64,000 nt of DNA from Paenibacillus_V sp046244365 (GCF_046244365.1 NZ_CP176395.1:4774001-4838000); one strand, 5' to 3'. Shown: positions 50,403-59,431, counted from the stretch's first letter. Program-made: numbers and translations. Notes: generated by a model from the sequence alone, not told the origin.

Positions 50403-51635
50403 CTACACTTGCTTCTGGACCGGCAACTCACACGCCTCGTTGCTCTCCGGGAATTCCGGCAGCGTATCATGAAGCAGCGCCCAATTCGATTGCAGTTCCT
50501 CATCGGTTAGCAAGCAATCGTCCAGCTCTGCTTCGATCCGCCCGCGGTCCATGTCGATGCCGATCATGACAAGCTCGATCATCCTGTCGCCCCATTCGGC
50601 GTTCCAACTGGAGCGAAGCAGCGGATCTTCCGTAAATGCGGCTTCCTGCTCCACCTCCGGCAGAGCGGCGACCCAGTAACCCGCCGGACCGAACTGAATG
50701 GAAGGACCCGCCTGCCCAAGCGAGCAGGCGATATCGTTGCGCGAAGCGACCCAAAGCAGCCCCTTGGCCCGTACGACCTCCTCCGGCCAGTTGTTAAAGA
50801 ACGCCATCAACCGCGACGGATGCATGGGACGTCTCTTCCGGTACACGAATGAGCTAATGCCGTATTCCTCCGTCTCCGGCGTGTGCGCCTCCGTCTGCAG
50901 CTCCTTCATCCAGCCGGCCGAACGGCTTGCCTTTTCGTAATCGAACAACCCGGTATTCAATATCTGCTGCGGCTCGACACGCCCGTACGAAGTACGGATG
51001 ATCTTCGCTGACGGCTGAAGCTTTCGGAGCACCGACTCCAATTCATCGAGCTGCTCTTCGGCTACAAGTTCGCTTTTATTCAGCAGCAGCACGTCGCAAA
51101 ATTCAATCTGATCGATCAGCAGATCGGCAATTTCTCGAGTATCGTCGTCGCCAAGCGCTTGTTTGCGATCAAGCAGCGATTCCCCCGAAGCGAAGTCATG
51201 CCAGAACCGGAAAGCATCTACGACAGTCACCATACAGTCGAGCCGCGCCAGCCGGGAAAGATCAATCCCGTTCTCTTCATCGGCGTAGCTGAATGTCTGC
51301 GCCACCGGCACCGGCTCGCTTATCCCCGTCGACTCGATAAGTATGTAATCGAATCGCCCCTCCTCTGCCAACCGTTCTACCTCGCGCAGCAAATCCTCGC
51401 GAAGCGTGCAGCAGATGCAGCCGTTAGACATCTCGACTAGCTTTTCGTCCGTACGCGAAAGGTTCGTTCCCGCTTCGACCAGCCTAGCGTCGATATTGAT
51501 TTCACTCATGTCGTTTACAATGACGGCAACCTTCATGCCGCTGCGGTTGTTCAGCACATGGTTCAAAACCGTTGTCTTGCCCGAACCCAAATACCCGCTC
51601 AGTACGGTTACCGGTATTTTTGAATCGTTCAGCAT
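50403..51635 (-). CDS. CobW/COG0523 GTPase, Zur-controlled zinc chaperone-like
   Basis: 410 residues from MLNDSKIPVTVLSGYLGSGK at 51635 with AAAGGAG upstream. Walker A is GYLGSGKTT; the metal-binding CxCC motif is NGCICCTLREDLLREVE; the GTPase Asp is in LDCMVTVVDAFRFWHD and the base motif in DVLLLNKSELV. The C-terminal CobW_C domain follows (SSFVYRKRRPMHPSRLMAFF). COG0523 proteins of the YciC/ZigA type deliver zinc to apo-proteins under zinc starvation. Two Zur-box-like palindromes directly upstream support zinc-dependent repression. Confidence 0.9.
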   Translation of the reverse strand: MLNDSKIPVTVLSGYLGSGKTTVLNHVLNNRSGMKVAVIVNDMSEINIDARLVEAGTNLSRTDEKLVEMSNGCICCTLREDLLREVERLAEEGRFDYILIESTGISEPVPVAQTFSYADEENGIDLSRLARLDCMVTVVDAFRFWHDFASGESLLDRKQALGDDDTREIADLLIDQIEFCDVLLLNKSELVAEEQLDELESVLRKLQPSAKIIRTSYGRVEPQQILNTGLFDYEKASRSAGWMKELQTEAHTPETEEYGISSFVYRKRRPMHPSRLMAFFNNWPEEVVRAKGLLWVASRNDIACSLGQAGPSIQFGPAGYWVAALPEVEQEAAFTEDPLLRSSWNAEWGDRMIELVMIGIDMDRGRIEAELDDCLLTDEELQSNWALLHDTLPEFPESNEACELPVQKQV

Positions 51636-51668
51636 ATTGTTCCGCTCCTTTAGGTTGATTCGTTCTTT

Positions 51669-51689
51669 ATCGTAATTTTTACGATTTAA
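51669..51689 (-). promoter_or_regulatory. Zur box upstream of CobW gene
   Basis: TATCGTAATTTTTACGATTTA: on the minus strand it reads AAATCGTAAAAATTACGATA, a near-perfect match to the Bacillus Zur operator (TCGTAATNATTACGA type). It lies 34 bases before the cobW start codon. Confidence 0.75.
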
Positions 51690-51739
51690 CCACAATCGTT
51701 AGTTTAGACTCGTTTTTTCGCCGTGTCAACTGTTTTTAG

Positions 51740-51755
51740 TTATTATTACGATTTA
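51740..51755 (-). promoter_or_regulatory. Second Zur-box-like site
   Basis: TTATTATTACGATTTA; on the minus strand AAATCGTAATAATAA, one good half-site (AAATCGTAAT) plus a partial second half, about 70 bases further upstream than the first Zur box. Confidence 0.5.
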
Positions 51756-51906
51756 CGTTCGTTCAGGGAGATCCCCGTCAATAACCGGTTGTTCTTTGTT
51801 CCTACTGCTTGTTGAAACGTTTTCCGAAATGTATAATTTTCTTTGTTATACGGGCTTGGCCTAAGTCTTCGTTGTTTCATATACTATAACCCAAAGGAGG
51901 GACGCC

Positions 51907-52938
51907 ATGACATTCGGTGCCCGCATAATCAAGACGGGAATTGCCGTTACCCTGTCATTGTACATAAGCGCATGGCTGAATTTTACTCCCCCCGTAATCG
52001 CCGCCGTTGCAGCGATATTTGCGATGCAGCCCTCGATATACCGGTCTTGGCGCTATTTTCTCGAACAGCTTCAGACCACTACGTTAGGTGCCGTCATTGC
52101 GATGCTGGCCGGCATGTTTCTCTCGAACGATCCGGTCGCCATTGGCGTTGTCTGCATTCTTGTGATCATGCTTTGTATCAAGCTTAAAATGGCCGAGACG
52201 ATCGGACTGACTCTGGTTACGGTCGTCGCGGTGATGGAGGCAACCGGTCAATGGGATTTTGCGCTGAATCGGTTTCTGCTTAGCATGATCGGCATCGTTT
52301 CGGCTTTCGTGATCAATATCTTGTTCCTGCCGCCTAAACCTAAGGAACAGTTTAACGACCAGATTCATACAGCTTTTACTCAGCTGTCTCTGCTGCTCCG
52401 AACGGCGGTATCCGACGAGATCAAAGAAAAAGTGTTCCGCGAAGAGAAGCAAGTCCTGCAGGACCGTATCAATTCGCTCCGGGAGAAGTATAAGCTGCTG
52501 GAGGAGGAACTGAAAAAGCTGAAGCGGGCCAAATACCGGGAAACGCGGCAGCTTGTCGTCTATAAGCAGATGCTGTACACGTTGCAGAAAGGCTACGAGG
52601 TGCTGGAAGCGGTACATGAGCACTATTTTCAAGCGGATCGGACGGCCGACATGAACAAAAGCTACGACCGGCATTTGGAGAAGCTCATCAAGTTCCATGA
52701 ACATGTACTTCTAAAGTTCGACGATAAGGTGAAGCCCAACAGTTGGGAATCCGCTTCGATCGAGGAAGTGAACGAAATTTTCATGAAGCATGCTGCGGAT
52801 TGTTACGGCGAGGGACGGGAAGGTTCGCTGCGGCTTTTTATTGTGGCGTCGGCCATATGCGAATATGGGTACCAGATGGCTCGTTTAGACCGTTTGGTAA
52901 ACCATGTGGACCCCGATGGCGATGAAAAAGCGGGGTAA
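51907..52938 (+). CDS. Aromatic acid exporter (ArAE/DUF939) family protein
   Basis: 343 residues, ATG at 51907 behind AAAGGAGGG. The N-terminal ~140 residues hold four or so membrane helices (AAVAAIFAMQPSIYRSWRYF, TTLGAVIAMLAGMFLSNDPV, FLLSMIGIVSAFVINILFLP). The C-terminal part is cytoplasmic and helical, with a coiled coil at about 180-225 (REKYKLLEEELKKLKRAKYR). The pattern matches YgaE/YhfK-like ArAE proteins of bacilli, thought to export aromatic carboxylates. Single gene, divergent from cobW. Confidence 0.85.
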   Translation: MTFGARIIKTGIAVTLSLYISAWLNFTPPVIAAVAAIFAMQPSIYRSWRYFLEQLQTTTLGAVIAMLAGMFLSNDPVAIGVVCILVIMLCIKLKMAETIGLTLVTVVAVMEATGQWDFALNRFLLSMIGIVSAFVINILFLPPKPKEQFNDQIHTAFTQLSLLLRTAVSDEIKEKVFREEKQVLQDRINSLREKYKLLEEELKKLKRAKYRETRQLVVYKQMLYTLQKGYEVLEAVHEHYFQADRTADMNKSYDRHLEKLIKFHEHVLLKFDDKVKPNSWESASIEEVNEIFMKHAADCYGEGREGSLRLFIVASAICEYGYQMARLDRLVNHVDPDGDEKAG

Positions 52939-52982
52939 TACTATGTTCACTGAATGAATTGATGGAACCCACTAAAGTGGGA

Positions 52983-53022
52983 AAAGGACGTATAAAATTG
53001 CAAACCAATTTTAACGTCCTTT
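52983..53022. terminator. Bidirectional terminator between ArAE and oxygenase genes
   Basis: AAAGGACGT(A)TAAAATTG pairs with CAATTTTA-ACGTCCTTT across 52983-53022, a long stem with one bulge, placed between convergent genes. Confidence 0.78.
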
Positions 53023-53045
53023 CATTTACGTATCGAAGTAAACGT

Positions 53046-53759
53046 CTATTTCGCATCGTGAAAAATAATGCCCAAGCTGTATCTTGTACCTGCCGTTACC
53101 GTGTTTACACCGTGTCGAAGCGTTGTTTTGTAATAGCCGCGCGTTCCCGATACGGGACGATGATTGGTCGGAAAAATCAGGCCTTCTCCTTGCTGTAGCG
53201 TGATAACATGACCTCGGCTTTGCGCCCGCGGCCTTTGCTCTACCAAAAGAAATTCCCCGCCTCTGAAATCTTCTTCTCTTTGATTAAGAGCGAATACGAC
53301 CTGAAAGGGAAAGAATACTTTCCCGTACAAATCCTGATGCAGACAGTTGTATCCCCCCGCTTCATATTTCAGGATCAAAGGGGTTGGACGGTTCTGCCCT
53401 TCCTGATGGCATTGCTCTAGGAATTCCGCCAATGTTGCCGGATAAGAAACTTTTTGGCTCAAATGTTCGAACCAGCGATTCGCTGTTGCGGCAAGTTCCG
53501 GATACAAACCTTCGCGCAGCTGCTGGATCAAAGATGGCAGGGGATCGCTGAAATATTTGTACTCCCCAATCCCGAAGCGGTATCGGGCCATGTCAACGGT
53601 CGTTCGAAAGCGCCCCTCTTCCTCGTAAGCGCTTATGATTTCCTTACACTCCGTTATGCCTAACAACCCAGGTAGCTTGGCATAACCGTGCTCATCCAGC
53701 GATTGCCGGATGACATTCCAATCCAGGTCAGCTAAGCCTTCCGCCAGATTTATTGCCAT
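53046..53759 (-). CDS. 2-oxoglutarate-Fe(II) dioxygenase
   Basis: 237 residues. Jelly-roll oxygenase motifs: HxD in YNCLHQDLYG (His141, Asp143), distal His216 in TTLRHGVNTV and the 2-oxoglutarate Arg226 in GTRYSLGIIFHDAK. The N-terminal helical part has YEEEGRFRTTVDMARYRFGI. It resembles the 2OG-Fe(II) proteins of bacilli related to YbiU and prolyl hydroxylase-type enzymes. Substrate unknown. The start at 53759 follows GAGGAGGGGATAGC. Confidence 0.86.
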   Translation of the reverse strand: MAINLAEGLADLDWNVIRQSLDEHGYAKLPGLLGITECKEIISAYEEEGRFRTTVDMARYRFGIGEYKYFSDPLPSLIQQLREGLYPELAATANRWFEHLSQKVSYPATLAEFLEQCHQEGQNRPTPLILKYEAGGYNCLHQDLYGKVFFPFQVVFALNQREEDFRGGEFLLVEQRPRAQSRGHVITLQQGEGLIFPTNHRPVSGTRGYYKTTLRHGVNTVTAGTRYSLGIIFHDAK

Positions 53760-53950
53760 GCTATCCCCTCCTCCATGCGCGCTTCGTCACGTTTAAGTAA
53801 TTTCCCTTATACGTACACGAACAGTATAACCCCCTTAATCTACTTTTGTACGCACTCCCGAATGTAAGAGCAAGATAACGAAAGGATAAATATCGGTTGC
53901 TGGGTACAATTAAAAATGGGAAAGTGGAGAGTTGAAAATGTTAAGACGAG

Positions 53951-54307
53951 CTACCTTCGTATAAGAAGAATTGCTTGCGGAATAACGAGCCAGAAGCCGG
54001 ACACCGGCATACAAAATACTCCAATCAAGCTAAGTGCCAGCAGATAGACGCCGACGAATTTCGGTACGTCCATACCCTTTACCCGTATAAGCCAGCTAAT
54101 GAAACGGGCAACCATAAACAAAAGAACACCAAACAACAAAAACCAGAAAGCGGCAGCTCGATCGGCATGCAGTTGGGGTTCAACTGCATTTATAAGACCA
54201 TCATTTGCGATATCCATGATCTGATTCCAGTAAATCACAATCCCGACTGCCGTATGTAACGCAGCTGTCCAAGCAAGCATCGTTCCGCTATGGAGTTTTA
54301 CTTTCAT
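53951..54307 (-). CDS. DUF6463-type four-helix membrane protein
   Basis: 118 residues starting MKVKLHSGTMLAWTAALHTA at 54307. Four hydrophobic segments are visible (HTAVGIVIYWNQI, FWFLLFGVLLFMVARFIS, FVGVYLLALSLIGVFCM, GFWLVIPQAILLI). The pattern is that of small DUF6463 proteins, function unknown. It follows the broken response regulator gene on the same strand after about 145 bases. Confidence 0.72.
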   Translation of the reverse strand: MKVKLHSGTMLAWTAALHTAVGIVIYWNQIMDIANDGLINAVEPQLHADRAAAFWFLLFGVLLFMVARFISWLIRVKGMDVPKFVGVYLLALSLIGVFCMPVSGFWLVIPQAILLIRR

Positions 54308-54452
54308 CTTTAGCGTTTCTCCTCTGCCGATTTACGAGTCATTTCGTAAACGATTACTCGATTATACCCGATGCGGGCTTCTGGAACACGGCCTCTTCGG
54401 AAAAAATCATGTGCTCGCTCAAGGTGAAAGAAGGGAAATACATGGGAGGGGT

Positions 54453-55101
54453 TTACGTTTCCGTTAACCCTTTCTCGTAGGCATACCTGGCCAGCTGCAC
54501 GCGATTTTCCAGATGAAGCTTCTGCAAAATGTTTTTTAAATGGTTTTTTACCGTATGCTCGGAGATATCGAGCTGAATCGCGAATATCCTTGTTGGGTAG
54601 CCCTTTGGCTACCCAATTTAAGATTTCCTTCTCTCGAGCCGTGAGCGGCGTCCGTTCCGGCACCGTCTTTTCCTTTTGCGCAAACTCCTGAAGAATGCGA
54701 AATGCCAATTCCCGGGACATCGGCGCCTCGTCCACGGCAATGGCACGCAAATATTCATGCCATGCGTCGGGACGCAGATTTTTAAGCAAATAGCCTTGAG
54801 CCCCCTTTTTCAAAGCCTCGAACAAGTGTGCGATATCGTCGGAAACCGTCACCATCACAATCTTGATATACGGATATTTCAGCTTGATAATGCGCGTAGC
54901 TTCCAAACCGTCTAGTTCCGGCATCTGAATATCCATTAGAATAAGATCCGGCATCCACATATCGGTCAGTTGAATGGCCTCCTTCCCATTTCGACCTTCC
55001 GCCACAATCTCAAATTGAGGATTGGTGCCGAGAATCGTACGGATCCCTTCTCGCCCGTGTTCACTATCGTCCACAATCAATATTCGAAACCTTGGATTCA
55101 T
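54453..55101 (-). pseudogene. NarL/LuxR-type response regulator with frameshift in the HTH
   Basis: The receiver domain is intact: RILIVDDSEHGREGIRTIL, the phospho-acceptor in DLILMDIQMPELDGLEA, and VMVTVSDDIAHLFEALKKGA with the conserved Lys. The LuxR helix-turn-helix starts PLTAREKEILNWVAKGLPNK then loses frame near 54575. The next frame restores AIQLDISEHTVKNHLKNILQ followed by KLHLENRVQLARYAYEKG, ending at 54453. One lost base explains the break. Start at 55101 after AAAGGAGG. As written the gene makes a protein without a complete DNA-binding domain. It is the last gene after the nos-type cluster; no kinase is adjacent. Confidence 0.82.
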
Positions 55102-55136
55102 CGATAGGCAGCCTCCTTTCGAATCACAAGAACCGT

Positions 55137-55857
55137 TCAAGCGCCCAAAATAAGCTCGGAGAAGGCTCTTTGCAGGCTGTACTCACCATACGCTTCTCGG
55201 AATGATTCCACGGACCCTTCCCGTGCGACCCGGCCTCCCTTAATAAACGCGACATGATCCGCAACCGCTTCCGCAACTTGAAGCTGGTGTGTGGAGAAAA
55301 TGACGGCATGACCTTCCTGCTTCACCCGATTCACCAGCGTGACGAACGAATCCATCCAATAAGGATCGAGCCCGTTCGTAGGTTCGTCCATGACCAGCAG
55401 CGGCGGCTTGCCCATAAGCGCCTGCGCAAAGAGCAACCGCTGGCGCATTCCCTTGGAGAACGCGGACACCGATTTCCTTCTGACCTCTGTTAAACCGACG
55501 GATTCAAGCGCCTCTAGGACGGCAGCTCGCGGTACCTTGCGAAGGGAAGCCCAGAACGACAATGTCTCTTCCGCAGACAGTCCTTGTCCGAACAAGTAAT
55601 CGTACCGGCATGTATCCGAGCTGTTCGGAATATCCCTTTCGATCCTCGTCCCATTTCAAGCCGTTCACACGAATTTCACCCAGTGTCGGCTGAGTAATGC
55701 CTACAATCATGCGCAAAATCGTACTTTTGCCTGCTCCGTTCCCCCCGCAAAGCGCGAGCACGTGTCCGGGCTTAAGCTCTAAATTAATTTGCTCGACAAT
55801 CTTTTGCTTACGAATCGTTTTCTCAACATTGATAAGTTGGAGCACTGCTTCAGCCAC
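55137..55857 (-). pseudogene. nosF: NosF-like ABC ATPase with frameshift
   Basis: First frame: ALCGGNGAGKSTILRMIVGI (Walker A) and TLGEIRVNGLKWDEDRKGYS to LGYMP, then the frame is lost near 55605. The second frame resumes at YDYLFGQGLSAEETLSFW and contains the signature FSKGMRQRLLFAQALMG, Walker B LLVMDEPTNGLDPYW and the H-loop FSTHQLQVAEAVADHVAFIK. Joined, the pieces give a normal ~240-residue CcmA/NosF-type ATPase. One indel breaks it. Overlaps the permease gene start by eight bases upstream. Drives the NosY-type permease. Confidence 0.82.
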
Positions 55858-56668
55858 GTGAACGCCCTCTCTCCCAAAATACGAATGCGGAGCTAATCGC
55901 TCCAGCTATCCACAAAAGACAAACGCCAAAGAACAGCCATGTTCCTGAAGGCTGCGTTACCCAACGAACCCATGCATAATACTCCGGTCCAAGCGCCGAG
56001 CCGCCTCCGAGTTTGATTACAACGAATAGCCGAACGAGCTCCGCAGGATTCAAGAAAGTAAGACCGATCAGGACCGGCTTGATCCAGAGATAAGGCACGA
56101 TACCAAGAATTGAAATAAGCAAGGCCGGCCAACCGATAACGGCAAAAAACCAGATAGCGACTCCAATCGTTAATGCCTGCCAGCGGTTTTTGGCAATCGT
56201 GCCAATACCGAGAGCGACTGCCAGAAACAATAGAACGAGGCCAATGGAAAATACAACAAACAAAATAAATATATGCCATTCGAATCCCTTACCGAAGGCT
56301 GATCCGACAGCACCGGTCAATCCGAAGCCAAACGCGATAATCGATAGCAAGACGGCCGCTAGTCCTACATATTTACCCAGAATGAAATGCATGGTGCTGA
56401 GAGGATAGGTGGACAATAACTGCCAGCTTCCTTCTTCTTTCTCCGCCGTCAAGGAAAATGAGCCGAGAAGAAGCGTCATTAAAGGAAGCAGATATAAAGT
56501 CAGATTTAACATGGACGATGTCATACTGGAATAGCCCTGCACGGCATTTTGGCTGTTAATCAGCAGCAACGCAAGACTAAAGAGCGAAAATAGGGCAAGA
56601 AACGAATAGGCCCAAATATTCCTGAATCCTATTCGCAATTCTCGAAGCGCAACATGAACGACATTCAT
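55850..56668 (-). CDS. nosY: NosY-like ABC permease
   Basis: 272 residues with six membrane helices: FLALFSLFSLALLLINS, LNLTLYLLPLMTLLLGSFSL, the conserved EKEEGSWQLLSTYPLSTMHF loop, YVGLAAVLLSIIAFGFGLTG and FILFVVFSIGLVLLFLAVAL. Matches the NosY permeases of nos clusters. ATG at 56668, two bases after the nosL stop. Partner of the frameshifted NosF ATPase. Thought to export a sulfur- or copper-related factor needed for CuZ site assembly. Confidence 0.86.
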   Translation of the reverse strand: MNVVHVALRELRIGFRNIWAYSFLALFSLFSLALLLINSQNAVQGYSSMTSSMLNLTLYLLPLMTLLLGSFSLTAEKEEGSWQLLSTYPLSTMHFILGKYVGLAAVLLSIIAFGFGLTGAVGSAFGKGFEWHIFILFVVFSIGLVLLFLAVALGIGTIAKNRWQALTIGVAIWFFAVIGWPALLISILGIVPYLWIKPVLIGLTFLNPAELVRLFVVIKLGGGSALGPEYYAWVRWVTQPSGTWLFFGVCLLWIAGAISSAFVFWERGRSRG

Positions 56669-56670
56669 CT

Positions 56671-57231
56671 TTACGGTTTCCCTTTCATATCCATTCCTGT
56701 GCCGGTATGCGCATCGGCGCTTGAATGGGACTTTTCATCGTGGCCGGACATGTCCATAGGTTTCATCATATCGGTGTTTTGTTTCCAGGAATGGTTTTTT
56801 AAATCGGAAGCTGTCAACAGCTTCCCTTTCTTTTGCTCGTCGATGAATGCCTGCGCGGACTTTTGGTCCTTAAACGAGTAAATGCCATAGGCCATCGGAG
56901 ATTTCAGCGAAGGGTCGTAGACATATGCAGCATCGTCATAATCGATCCACTCTTTGTTGTTAAAATCACGTACAAAAGATGCTCCGATGCTTACCGTCCC
57001 GTTCTTCTGCTTCCATTCATTCATGCAGCCCAAATCGTCGAATTTATACGTTTTTCCTTCCTTCGTGGTCAATTGGACGGCGAATGCATCATCCTTAACC
57101 TGCATATTGCAGATTTCGCATTTGTCGGTCTCTTCATTAATCGCTACCGGCTTGTAGGTTTTCTCTCCGCAGCCGGATATTAGCGCTATAAGCAAGGATA
57201 GGATCGTGAATATAAGCAGACTCTTCTTCAT
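56671..57231 (-). CDS. nosL: NosL-like copper lipoprotein
   Basis: 186 residues. Lipobox LISGCGE near residue 21. NosL core: TDKCEICNMQVKDDAFAVQL, YKFDDLGCMNEWKQKNG and a FVRDFNNKEWIDYDDAAYVY stretch. The C-terminal tail is Met/His-rich (MMKPMDMSGHDEKSHSSA, TGTGMDMKG), suited to copper binding and longer than in typical NosL. NosL carries Cu(I) to nitrous oxide reductase outside the membrane. Its start overlaps the nosD stop (ATGA). Confidence 0.9.
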   Translation of the reverse strand: MKKSLLIFTILSLLIALISGCGEKTYKPVAINEETDKCEICNMQVKDDAFAVQLTTKEGKTYKFDDLGCMNEWKQKNGTVSIGASFVRDFNNKEWIDYDDAAYVYDPSLKSPMAYGIYSFKDQKSAQAFIDEQKKGKLLTASDLKNHSWKQNTDMMKPMDMSGHDEKSHSSADAHTGTGMDMKGKP

Positions 57232-58583
57232 CTTCGTTTAACCCCCGTAACGGTAATGGTAGTTATAGATATTGCCAGTAAAAGAAAGCTGATCGCAGTG
57301 ACGCCGACAACGGAATTTGACGAAGGAGAAAGCTCATCTTCTTCCTTGTCGGGGCTCATCAGAGGAGCGTTATCTGTCGTCCACTCCTCTTTGCCGGCTG
57401 ACATCATGCTTTCAAGAAACACCATGCCCGGCGATTGAAAAAACAATTGATAGGCTGGCGTATCCGACGTCAGACTTTGAAAAAACGGATTGATCGCATA
57501 TGCGATATCGCTCATCCCGTCTTTGTCCGTATCGATGCCGCGGAAGGAATCCCAGAAATTCCCGTAAAGCTCGTTGTCTACGCTATCTGCCGATTCCGCA
57601 TCGATGACATTCCCGATAAATCGATTTGCCGTAAAACGGTTTCCTTCCGACTCCAGGAGCTGGATACCTACAAAGTTTTGAAAAACGTCGTTATTCCACA
57701 ACTCATTCTTGTTAGATTGTTCGATGTATAAACCAACCCGATTCCCTTCTACTTTGTTGTCATAAATACGTGAAGTTTGGACATCGAACAGCAGCAATCC
57801 TTGAGAGTTTACGCTTTCGCTCTGCTTCATAAAGGAGTTGCCCGAGACCTCCGCGTCTTTCACCCCCATTACCATGGCCCCTGTAATGTTAAACATACCG
57901 GTATTTCCGCGTACGATCGTTTCTTCCGTATACATGCAATGGACGCCGTATCTTGAATTTTTGATGCGATTTCGTTCAACCGCCGATTTGTGGCTGCTCT
58001 CCAAATAAATGCCGTCGTTCATTCCCGTTATATCATTTTGCAGGATCGTGTTTTCGTGGGAATGATAGAGATCGATGCCGTTCCGCTTCTCGGATAATTT
58101 GACCGGCGGAAGATCCGGGCGCTCCAACCATTCGATCCGGCAATCTATAATTTCGTTTCGATCCGCGTCTCGAAGCAGAATACCGAATGAACGGGTATAA
58201 ATGATCAGTTTTTCGAGCACGACCTCGTTGGCGGAAACAAATACGGCCGAAGATTCTTCCTCCGCATTTTGAGTAATGGTTAATCCTTCTAGCTTTACGC
58301 CATCCGCCGTAATACTGACCGCAGGATTCTTGCTCGTATTGACGATCCGGGTTTCTTGCTCTGCCAGAAGATGTAAGGGTTTATTTATAATAAGCGTCCC
58401 TTCATAAATTCCGGCCGGAAGTCTGACGGTTTGTCCAGCTTTCGTTTGATCGATCAGATCCTGCAGTTTATCAATAGGCGACATAGCTAGCGCTTGTGCA
58501 TGGGAAGTTGCAGCCGTCATATACAAAACGAGCGTAAAAATTACGAACATACCCGTTATTATGGAAAGCTTCAGTTGCTTCAT
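57228..58583 (-). CDS. nosD: NosD-like periplasmic/extracellular beta-helix protein
   Basis: 451 residues. Signal peptide in MKQLKLSIITGMFVIFTLVL; a right-handed beta-helix with many PbH1 repeats (NRNRIKNSRYGVHCMYTE-type turns: ENTILQNDITGMNDGIYLES, SRIYDNKVEGNRVGLYIEQS, NELWNNDVFQNFVGIQLLES) to about residue 340. The NosD C-terminal signature YGNFWDSFRGIDTDKDGMSD is present, with a membrane anchor near the end. Needed for CuZ maturation of NosZ in known nos systems. Tight operon with nosL and the lipoprotein gene. Confidence 0.9.
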   Translation of the reverse strand: MKQLKLSIITGMFVIFTLVLYMTAATSHAQALAMSPIDKLQDLIDQTKAGQTVRLPAGIYEGTLIINKPLHLLAEQETRIVNTSKNPAVSITADGVKLEGLTITQNAEEESSAVFVSANEVVLEKLIIYTRSFGILLRDADRNEIIDCRIEWLERPDLPPVKLSEKRNGIDLYHSHENTILQNDITGMNDGIYLESSHKSAVERNRIKNSRYGVHCMYTEETIVRGNTGMFNITGAMVMGVKDAEVSGNSFMKQSESVNSQGLLLFDVQTSRIYDNKVEGNRVGLYIEQSNKNELWNNDVFQNFVGIQLLESEGNRFTANRFIGNVIDAESADSVDNELYGNFWDSFRGIDTDKDGMSDIAYAINPFFQSLTSDTPAYQLFFQSPGMVFLESMMSAGKEEWTTDNAPLMSPDKEEDELSPSSNSVVGVTAISFLLLAISITTITVTGVKRR

Positions 58584-58966
58584 GTCACTTCAAACTGCTT
58601 TTTCTTCGTGATGTGCAGCTCCCCTCGATATACATGGACGTATACGGTGTAGGTCCCTTGTTTATCGAATGTTTTTTCTACTGTAAATCCACCTTTACCG
58701 TCAGGCTCGGCACTTATAAGATCAGGCAAGCTGTTGCTGGTTTTCCGAATGTCCAACTGCACCTTCGCCCCCTCTTGCTTAATCAAACCGGTTACTTGCA
58801 CGGTGATTTTCGCTTGCTGCTTGGCCAAGATAGGTGTTGGCTCCGTAACCATCTCAACCATGACCTTGGACGGATCCTGACCTTGTGATTCCGCTCCGTT
58901 GGAACAGGCCGATAGCGTCAACAACAACAAGCTGCATAAAAGAAATGGAATGCATTTACTTTTCAT
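58580..58966 (-). CDS. FixH/YtkA-like lipoprotein
   Basis: 128 residues. Lipoprotein signal IPFLLCSLLLLTLSACSNG with the modified Cys in LSAC. The rest is a YtkA-like immunoglobulin-type domain (MVEMVTEPTPILAKQQAKIT, GFTVEKTFDKQGTYTVYVHV, LHITKKKQFEVT). YtkA-type domains are common in copper and cytochrome-oxidase maturation. First gene of the nos-type operon; its stop overlaps nosD. No promoter motif of FNR or ResD type was clearly seen upstream. Confidence 0.83.
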   Translation of the reverse strand: MKSKCIPFLLCSLLLLTLSACSNGAESQGQDPSKVMVEMVTEPTPILAKQQAKITVQVTGLIKQEGAKVQLDIRKTSNSLPDLISAEPDGKGGFTVEKTFDKQGTYTVYVHVYRGELHITKKKQFEVT

Positions 58967-59133
58967 CGTCCTCCTCCTTCCGCTTTGAATACCTCCCTTA
59001 TTCTATCCTTTTCCATTTGCGGTGATATGACTCGAAGGGGCTACTCCTGTTAACAATATGTGAACCCTTGTTTAAGTTGAAAGGCGGCATTCAGCCGGAA
59101 CCGGAGAAAGCTGCGGGTAACTGCTGTAAGACA

Positions 59134-59180
59134 GCAAAAACTCCTGTACAGGCCGTCTATCTACGGCTTGCCCAGGAGTT
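59134..59180 (-). terminator. Long hairpin upstream of the nos-type operon
   Basis: Minus strand AACTCCTG (59180-59173) pairs with CAGGAGTT (59146-59139) with inner GCCGT/ACGGC, followed by TTTTG. Ends transcripts entering from the right before the nos-type promoter. Confidence 0.7.
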
Positions 59181-59264
59181 ATTAGGTTTACGCAGCCCCA
59201 TATGGTCGCGCCGGACCGGCGGAACGCTCAAGCTGTGATCGAAAGTCCGAATTCGGCCATTTAT

Positions 59265-59372
59265 TTATTCCACGTTATACTTGTTTCGCTCCTCGGGAAC
59301 TTTCAATGGAACGATCAGCTCATGCTCGACTTTTCCGTCTTTGGCGCTGTGAATGAATAGGATTAACATCAT
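59265..59372 (-). pseudogene. C-terminal remnant of an unknown protein
   Basis: A 35-codon open stretch ends HSAKDGKVEHELIVPLKVP then EERNKYNVE. It begins MMLILFIHS without a ribosome site and lies directly behind the terminator of the TetR gene. The composition looks like the end of a real protein. Not assigned to a family. Confidence 0.3.
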
Positions 59373-59400
59373 ATTGGGCTGCGATGCTTTCTCATAACTG

Positions 59401-59431
59401 AAAAAAGATGCTCTCCCTTGGGGAAAGCATC
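59401..59431 (-). terminator. Terminator after TetR gene
   Basis: Minus strand GATGCTTTCCC (59431-59421) pairs with GGGAGAGCATC (59417-59407, one G-U), followed by TTTTTT. Confidence 0.85.

Noticed and set aside
50144..50503. Arg/Cys/Asn-rich 119-codon minus-strand frame
   Set aside because: Biased composition, no ribosome site, overlaps the end of the cobW gene and the palindromic repeat.
59040..59240. Possible riboswitch upstream of the nos-type operon
   Set aside because: The structure is explained by a simple terminator hairpin; no conserved riboswitch core or T-box sequence was found.
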